Source: Notamacropus eugenii (taxonomy: Eukaryota > Chordata > Mammalia > Diprotodontia > Macropodidae). Taken from it: a stretch of DNA of 64,000 nt. This document shows, piece by piece, positions 57,483 to 64,000 of the stretch. Where the stretch lies: assembly GCF_028372415.1 (NCBI RefSeq), contig NC_092878.1, positions 28,688,903 through 28,752,902 on the forward strand, given 5' to 3'. Within the stretch, counting starts at the first letter, position 1; every line of letters starts with the position of its first letter. Position numbers and translations under genes: made by a program. Under the pieces are notes generated by a model. It did no database searches and had not been told where the DNA came from. It saw only the letters and a list, made by a program, of their open reading frames with translations.

Positions 57483-58076
57483 AATGATAATCATTTAATA
57501 TCAATTTAATAACCTCAGTAAGGGCCAGAACCTGAATTAATCAACCAGAAGAAGAGCCTGGACCTAATAACCTCTTTGTTCTCTGAGTAAACTCGGAGAA
57601 TATCTCTTCCTATGTTAACAAGGTCAGATAGGGCTGACTTAAGAGTATTTTTCCTCTGCTTAAGGATGTGACCCTTAACCTGAGATGCTACCTTGAATAA
57701 TGGAAGTTTTCTGTACCTTAATATTTTACTATGTTATGGCATGTTAATAGTAAAGAAAACACAGATATCCTGGATCATAATTTCAACTGACACTTTGTCA
57801 ACTCTCTTATCTTATTGTATTTACAATTTATTCACCTAAGAAAGTTCCTTTCTCATGGTATAGTTAAAGACAAATAGGTTCCATAAATCTGAGGGACACA
57901 GACATCCTGGGATTGTTCTAAAACAAATTTAAGCCTGGTCATTCTTGTATCAGACAGTCAGAAGTGTCCTTCTGGCTCCATGATCATATATCTGGTAGCT
58001 TTAAGGGAATAAATAATATGGATTTGCATATCACCTGTCCTCTTTGCCTCCTTTGACCAAATTTTCAGATCAACAA
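57483..58076 (+). other. CAPN3: CAPN3 intron 1 between two GATA arrays
   Basis: I see no gene or recognised repeat here. Confidence 0.4.
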
Positions 58077-58085
58077 TAGATAGAT

Positions 58086-58133
<48 letters not shown>

Positions 58134-58134
58134 T
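58077..58134. repeat. (GATA)n microsatellite
   Basis: Thirteen or so TAGA units, followed by a MIR-like SINE fragment (CCTGGGTTCAAATCTCATCC to about 58290). Confidence 0.95.
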
Positions 58135-58290
58135 CAGAATAGTCCTGGGTTCAAATCTCATCCAAGACACCTATTAACTGTGTGACCTTGGGCGAGTCTT
58201 TGACCTCAGTGGCCTCATCTTTAAATGATGGGTTTGGATTTAATACCTTATAAACTCCCTTGTAGGTCTAAAACCTCCAATCATTACAGG

Positions 58291-59150
58291 GGTGCCTGTG
58301 TCTAGCCAATGTGGCACCAAGATCACTATACATGTTCTTTCTGGTAGGATTCAGATTCTTAATGTTTTTGTTGTTGCTTCTTTATCATGTTCTTGCTTTA
58401 TTGATAACATAGACAGATTATAATAGCTTTGATCAATTATGTTCCTCTCCATTTAGGGTAACATTTGATACTATTTTGCATTGACATAATGCTAATTGCT
58501 GCATTTCATACACACAACCAGAATGACCAGTTTGTTTGAATTAATCAATCACGTCTGTCAAAGAGCCAGGCAATTGAGTAGCAAAATCAGTCCAAACAAA
58601 TTTTTGTCGTTGTATAGCTAAGAACAGCAATAATCAATAGAGACCCAACAAGCGCTTGTCCTGGAGCACCAACATACTCAAGAGCTGGAGGGCTCTCTTC
58701 TTTGCCCGGTGTCTATTTCATTCCTATATGGCACACTTTTTCCCCAGAGTCATGCTTCCTACCCAGTAGGGTGTGCCCACTTCCAGTCATTCCCATGCCA
58801 CCACCATCCTCAGAGTGTGTCTCCCATAACACTTCTCCCAGACTACCTTTCCTTCCAAGTCCTTTTGAGGGTCAAAGCTTAAACCATCCCCTTTCCTGAC
58901 ACAATTGTGCCTCACCCCCACTCCATTCAATTGTTTTTTGCTCCAGGTAAAAACATGTCCAGTCCTGGCTCTAGTTAAGACAACCAGTTAAAATACTGGA
59001 TTCTTCTCTCTCTTTTTTTAATGGTAATTTAAATGTAAAAGTATTTAAGTGTCATGGAAACACAGATGGAGTTTTCAAATGACAAATTATTTATTATAAA
59101 GATCCCACTATCATAATGAGTTAGTATTAGAAAAGTGTAGATACTTCAGA
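58291..59150 (+). other. CAPN3: CAPN3 intron 1, no recognised feature
   Basis: Unique-looking sequence. No exon, SINE or LINE is recognised. Confidence 0.4.
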
Positions 59151-59152
59151 CC

Positions 59153-59455
59153 GTTGTTGTTGTAGTTGTTTGTCCTGTGTTGTGGAAGAGGACAGATGGC
59201 ATGAGGAAGATGATGTCTTGATTTGCAAGTGAATTAGATTGAAGTGAGGCAGGGCTGTGCAAAGTAAGCCTCACTCTCTCCTCCTGAGCCATCTGGGTCC
59301 AGTGGGAAGATATAGATCAGGATGACTGGAGATGGCCCTGGAAGCAGTAGGAGACTGGTCTCTTTTTAAGCTAAGGTCTTTCCCAGGTCTCAGTTTGTCT
59401 GAGGCAACACCCATTCAGTGATTAAGGATAGGTAAGAAATGAGGCAAAAAATGAC
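59153..59455 (-). mobile_element. SINE with RTE-like tail
   Basis: GTTGTTTGTCCTGTGTTGTG to GGCAACACCCATTCAGTGAT TAAGG, same family and strand as 46377-46672. Confidence 0.7.
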
Positions 59456-59892
59456 CTCTTTTGGGTACTCTCTTTTTCATTATCCTTGTCTTCTATCATA
59501 TAAGACCTGGGAAGGTGTCATTCTACATTTAGACATATATAGTTCCTTAGTAAATGTTTATCATCACAGAGGAGTAGAATATTTAGAGCTGGAAATCACC
59601 TTAGAGATAATATGGGCCAAGTCCTTCACTTTGAAGAAACACTATCATCATCATCATCAAAAAATACTTAAGTCCTTAACTTTGAGGGAGCAGACCCATT
59701 CAGATGTAAATACTAGATTTTAGCAGAGGAGCTTTCAAAAAGCTCAAAGAAATGATGGAAAGGATCCCTTGGCCAGAGACTCAAAGACAAAGGTGGAGAT
59801 AAAATAGGAAAGTTGTGATCCTCTTTCAGAATATAAGCTTCATCAGCAAAAATGCATGTAGAAATGATAAAAATTTCCCCAAAATATGCATA

Positions 59893-59920
59893 ACTATCTA
59901 TCTATCTATCTATCTATCTA

Positions 59921-59969
<49 letters not shown>

Positions 59970-60120
59970 ATATATATATATCCATCCATTCATCCATCCT
60001 ACCTACCTATCTATCCATCTTTCTGCCTATCCATCCATCTGTCAATCTATCCATCTACCTACTTATCTATTAATCTATTCTCCTATATGTCTATCCATAT
60101 ATCTCTCCATCTATTGATAC
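59893..60120. repeat. (ATCT)n-(GTCT)n-(TA)n compound microsatellite
   Basis: Pure ATCT to 59922, GTCT to 59953, ATCT, then TATATATA, then a decayed ATCC/ATCT tail to about 60120. Confidence 0.95.
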
Positions 60121-60814
60121 ATACATGTAGTGTACTCGACAAGATCAAAGTCTTCATTTAATTAACATTTATTACATGCCTGCTGGAAGTACTGGTTGGT
60201 GAACTGCAAACAATGAGAAACACTGGAGAAAGAACTGTGCCGTCTTAAAGTTTGTAATAGTAAGGGAAAGGAATGTTGGGTACATATAGTCAGACATGAA
60301 TCCTAGATTTTAAGGATAGAGATTTTAAAAAGCTCAAAGAAATAATGGGAATGAGCTTGTGGTTAGAGACTCAGAAAGGGAGAGTAATTCAAAAAGTCTA
60401 GGAAGGCTTTCAAAACTACAAGTTTGGTGATACAAATTCTTTGTAAATTTGGCAAAAATACTAAAGATAAGAAAAATGGCTTTTTGCACCAAGATGGAAG
60501 GAAGCCAATTGAGGATGACATTAACCAATGACACAGAAAATAGAACTACTCAATTTTTGTTTTGCTTTTATCATGTCTATCAAGGGGAATAATCTTCAAA
60601 ATGGAAATTAAAACATGTTTTTGAGTTAATTAATGTCAAAGATAACTGTGGCAATGGCAAGAAGGCAACTAGCTGCTTTGAATGAAATCAGATTCAAGTC
60701 TCCTGGCCCAAAACAGTGCATCCCAGGTTATTAAAAGTACTCTGTTAATACAATTACTGAAGAATTATTTATAATCTTTGAAAATTCCTAGAGAATGCTA
60801 GAGATGTAGTCCAG

Positions 60815-60990
60815 AAAAAAAGAGGAATGAACTTGGAGTTAGAAGTTCTGGATTCGAAACTTGGCTCTACCACTTATTACCTATGTGATCTTGGACAAGT
60901 TGTTCAACTCTTCTCAGCTTTCTTATTTTTCAAATGAAGGGACGATGACCTCTCAGGTCCCTTTTAGCTCCAAATCTATGATAATCCTCT
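60815..60990 (+). mobile_element. MIR-type SINE
   Basis: GGATTCGAAACTTGGCTCTA CC and ATGTGATCTTGGACAAGTTG. Confidence 0.6.
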
Positions 60991-61175
60991 AAATACTGTC
61001 TTGATTTCAAAGAGAAGGAAAGGTAGTGTTTGGATACTATAGGCTAATGAATTTGATGATGATTCCAAGCAAAACCCAAGAACTGATTATCAATTGACTT
61101 GTGAGTGCTTAGAAAGGAAAGTGATCAACAAGAGCCAACAAGGGTTCATTAAAAATAAATTATGGATGGATTACA
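60991..61175 (+). mobile_element. CR1/L3-like LINE RT fragment
   Basis: Frame pieces read GYYRLMNLMMIPSKTQELII and then, after a frame change, KSQQGFIKNK. These resemble the NYRPVSLTSIPGKILE...SQHGF motifs of CR1-clade reverse transcriptases. Heavily decayed. Confidence 0.5.
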
Positions 61176-61654
61176 TTTAGAAAAATGCTTAAGACTTTCA
61201 GTGATCCCAAGGTGCTTTCTAACAAAAAATTCACCTTTTTAAGACAATTTTTCTGATAGTAATACTATACAGCTACAAATTATAGAAAAACCATGATCAC
61301 CAAAAAATCAAAATTCTGAGATCCAAAGCATATGGAGAGACGTGGTGGATGTAAGAAGCTTATAGCATATTGCTAACAATGACTTCTATACAAAAAGTAG
61401 CACAAAGCATATTTTCCAGAAAATGTATGATTTAACAAAAGAAAGAGATAATAAGAAGGAGATGGGGCCAAGTACCTCACTGATACCTACAGAATGTTAG
61501 AAGACCTCAAGGAAGGCCTTCAAGGTGTTGGGTGTATCTTCTATGGTAGATTTATGAGAAGATATGGAAAAGAATTTCAAAGCCTGAGATGGATTGTCAT
61601 CTACACCATTAGAAGAAGTACCCATATTAATAATATCATGGTCTATTAATTATG

Positions 61655-61785
61655 AGTGTTCTCCAAAGTTCTGTCCTGGGCCCTCTTCTCTTTTTTCTCC
61701 TTGTTATATCATTTGATAACTTCATCAGCTCCCAGAGGTTAAATTATCATCTCTTTTTATATTCTCATGAGTGCTGTGTTTGGAT
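61655..61785 (+). mobile_element. CR1/L2-type LINE RT fragment
   Basis: TTCTGTCCTGGGCCCTCTTC TC then GTTATATCATTTGATAACTT CATCAGCTCCC matches 18600-18680 of the LINE in the intergenic region. Confidence 0.6.
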
Positions 61786-61789
61786 GTCA

Positions 61790-63200
61790 ATTTTTCTACT
61801 TAGCTCTGGTCTTTTCATTAGGGATGTTTAAAAGTGCTCTATTTCATTAAAGGTCTAAGATTATACTCAAGATTATACTCAAATTTTGCGGGCTAGTTAT
61901 GGTTGCAATCCGAGATCCTTTACCTTCTGGAATACTATATTCCAAGCTTTCTGCTCCTTTATAGTGGTGGTTTTTATATGTTATGTGGTCCTGCTTGTGG
62001 CTTCATTATACTTGAATTCTCTCTTTCTGGCTACTTGATGTATTTTTTTCCTTGACCTGGGAGCTCCAACTTTTGACTATAATATTCCTGGGAGTTTTCA
62101 TTTAGGTTTTCCTTCAGAAGGTAACCATTAGATTCTTTCAATTTCTACTTTACCCTCTAATTCTAAACTATCTGGACAGTTTTGTGATTTCTTAAAATAT
62201 AATATCTAAACTCTTTTTTTGTACATGGCTTTCAGGTAGTCTAATGATTCTTAAATTATCCCTTCTCAATGTGTTTTCCAGGTCAATTGTTTTTCCTATG
62301 ATATAATTCACATTTTTTTCCTTTTTTTTTTGTCTTTTGACTTAATGTCTTGATGGTTCATAGAGTCATTAACTTCTATTTATCTAATTCTAATTTTCAA
62401 AGAACTGCTTTCTTGCATCTCTTTTACCAAACTGTTAATTCTTTCATATCTTTCTTGTAAAGCTCTCATTTCGTTTCTCATGTTTTCCTCTATCCCTTTC
62501 ATTGTTTTTTAATAATTTTTTGCTCTTATTTTGAACTTTCTTTAACTGTCTTAGGAGTTCATGTTGGTCTTATGTCCCTTCTGCAATTTTCTTTGATTAT
62601 TGTCTTAGTGATGTTTTTAAGTCATTATCTTTTTCTCTGTGTCTTAAGCTTCCCTGTCATCGTAGTAACTCATTATGGCGAAGTTCTTTTTTCGTTTGTT
62701 CATTCTTCCAGCCTGTTTCTTGACTTTGAACTTTATGTTGGTGCTAGGCTCTGAGCACTTCTGGAGGAGGTGGGGTATGGGATGTCTGAGTTTCTGTCTT
62801 TTTATGTCCTTCTGCTGGTTTCACAGCTCAGTCTGAGGACCTACAAATTTTCAGTGTTTCCAAAGTGATGTGATCCAGGTAAGATCTGTTCACTGCCCTC
62901 CTAGTCTGAATTCTAGAAGTTCCTGATCCAGGGTTTGGGTCTGTTGGCTTGTGTGTGGTTGTATTCCAGTAGACCTCTGCTGGACTTAGTCACTGTTAGT
63001 CTTCTGAAAGGTTCTGCAAGTTCAGAGAGACTAAACTGCTGGATCCCCTTTGGTCTGGATCTCCTGCCCTGGTTATTCCACCTCAGGCTTATGTGCTGCA
63101 CAGAAGGCTAGAACTGAGTTCCTCCTCTGTTCCTGGGCTCAGAGGCACACAGCTGAAACTTGGAAAGCCAGTAACTCTGATCAGTACAAAGACCAATCAC
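61790..63200 (-). mobile_element. L1 5' region with decayed ORF1
   Basis: On the minus strand, 62180-62560 reads MKGIEENMRNEMRALQERYE and RINSLVKEMQ, a coiled coil. After a stop and a frameshift it reads TIDLENTLRRDNLRIIRLPE, the start of the ORF1p RNA-binding domain. Sequence to 63200 would be the 5'UTR. Several stops make it inactive. Confidence 0.65.
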
Positions 63201-63204
63201 AATT

Positions 63205-63465
63205 CCAAAGGACTCATGATAAAATACCCTATCTGACCCCTAGATAGAGAACTAATGGATTCAGAGTACATTTTGAAGCATATTTTCTTCTCTTTCTTTC
63301 CTTTTCTTTTTCTTAGGCATGGCTAAATGTGAGAATTTGTTTTCCATGACTATGCTATTTGTAATAGGTTTTATTTTTCTTCTTTTCCCAGTGGGTGAAG
63401 AAGGGGGGAAAAGGGGAAAATGAGAACTAAAAATAAAATAAAATTGAATTTTAAAAAAAGATTAA
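63205..63465 (+). mobile_element. L1 3' end with A-rich tail
   Basis: GGACTCATGATAAAATACCC, GAGAACTAATGGATTCAGAG, then a GGGGGGAAAAGGGGAAAATG purine tract and AAATAAAATAAAATTG. This is a marsupial-type L1 3'UTR in plus orientation, directly against the inverted L1 5' region. Confidence 0.6.
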
Positions 63466-64000
63466 ACTTTCAAGTGTGTCATACATACAGTTTTTTTTCA
63501 AGAGAATTGGTTTTTCAATATTTACCAGCACACACCTGGGCTGAGCTAAATGACCTTCCAACCCTATGTTTCTTTGGATATTTCTTGTTCTTTAAGCAGG
63601 GGGAGAAAAGAGTATGGTGAAGAGTCTATGGTTAGCCTAACCCTGAGTTCTTGGAGGAATCAATCAATCAATTAGCAATCAAGAAGTACTTATTATCTGC
63701 CAAGATTGTGCTAGGTACTGTGACTACAAAGACAAAAATAAAACAGTTCCTGCACTCAAGAAGTTTACATTTTATTTGGAGAGACAACACACATAATAAT
63801 AGCTAGCATTTATATAGCATTTTAAGCTTTATAAAGCACCACATGGTATCTTATTTGATCCATGTACATATACATATGTATGTATGTCATGTATATGTAT
63901 GTATATCATGTATATATGTATCTCTATATATGCAATATATATCCATGTACATATACATATATGCAAAAGAAAGTCAAGATTATATTGGCAGAAAGAATTT
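63466..64000 (+). other. CAPN3: End of window, CAPN3 intron 1
   Basis: An old repeat fragment (AATCAATCAATTAGC...GTGCTAGGTACTGTGACTAC) lies at 63661-63800. A TATG/TACA-rich simple tract starts near 63865. CAPN3 exon 2 is not reached. Confidence 0.5.

Noticed and set aside
57391..60120. Regularly spaced GATA/ATCT units considered as a CRISPR-like array
   Set aside because: Units are 4 bp with no unique spacers; plain microsatellites in a vertebrate intron.
56154..64000. CAPN3 exon 2
   Set aside because: I looked for sequence coding for the expected EICENPRF-type start after an AG acceptor and did not find it, so it probably lies outside the window.

Overview
This is vertebrate nuclear DNA, almost certainly from a marsupial. 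There are no operons or long ORFs. Short, correctly phased exons with GT/AG borders sit in a sea of interspersed repeats. Full-length tRNA-derived SINEs (head near GCAGCTAGGTGGCGCAGTGG, tail near GACTGAACAAC) resemble the marsupial MAR1 class. THER/MIR SINEs, a SINE with an RTE-like tail, CR1/L2-type LINEs, L1 and hAT-type MITEs are also common. The species cannot be fixed from this sequence alone.

Two plus-strand genes lie in the order GANC then CAPN3, as I recall from human 15q15. (1) Positions 1-15735 hold the last 11 coding exons of GANC (neutral alpha-glucosidase C, GH31): 380 residues and the stop codon, followed by about 1 kb of probable 3'UTR with AATAAA at 16774. The reading frame is intact, including the WTGDN acid/base segment and the second GH31 signature. 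(2) Positions 16.8-30.2 kb are intergenic and dominated by nested transposons. (3) Positions 30.2-30.9 kb hold the muscle promoter, 5'UTR and first coding exon of CAPN3 (calpain-3/p94). (4) From 30886 to the end is CAPN3 intron 1, which continues past the window. It contains, at 55905-56153, a second intact first coding exon matching the lens-type (Lp82) N-terminus of calpain-3. Both first exons end in phase 0, so either can splice to the same exon 2. I could not find exon 2, so it should lie beyond 64000.

The most interesting signal is this intact alternative first exon, with its own candidate promoter (a MAF-type TGCTGACTCA and a GC box). The window also records a readable transposon history: an L1 split by a CR1/L2-like LINE that is itself split by another L1, a SINE and a MITE fragment; an L1 inserted into a SINE with a 15-bp target-site duplication; and a 161-bp L1 3' end with a perfect 16-bp duplication. 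I found no bacterial-type system, CRISPR array, tRNA/rRNA gene or other protein gene. Repeat family names come from pattern memory, without a library search, and their borders are approximate.
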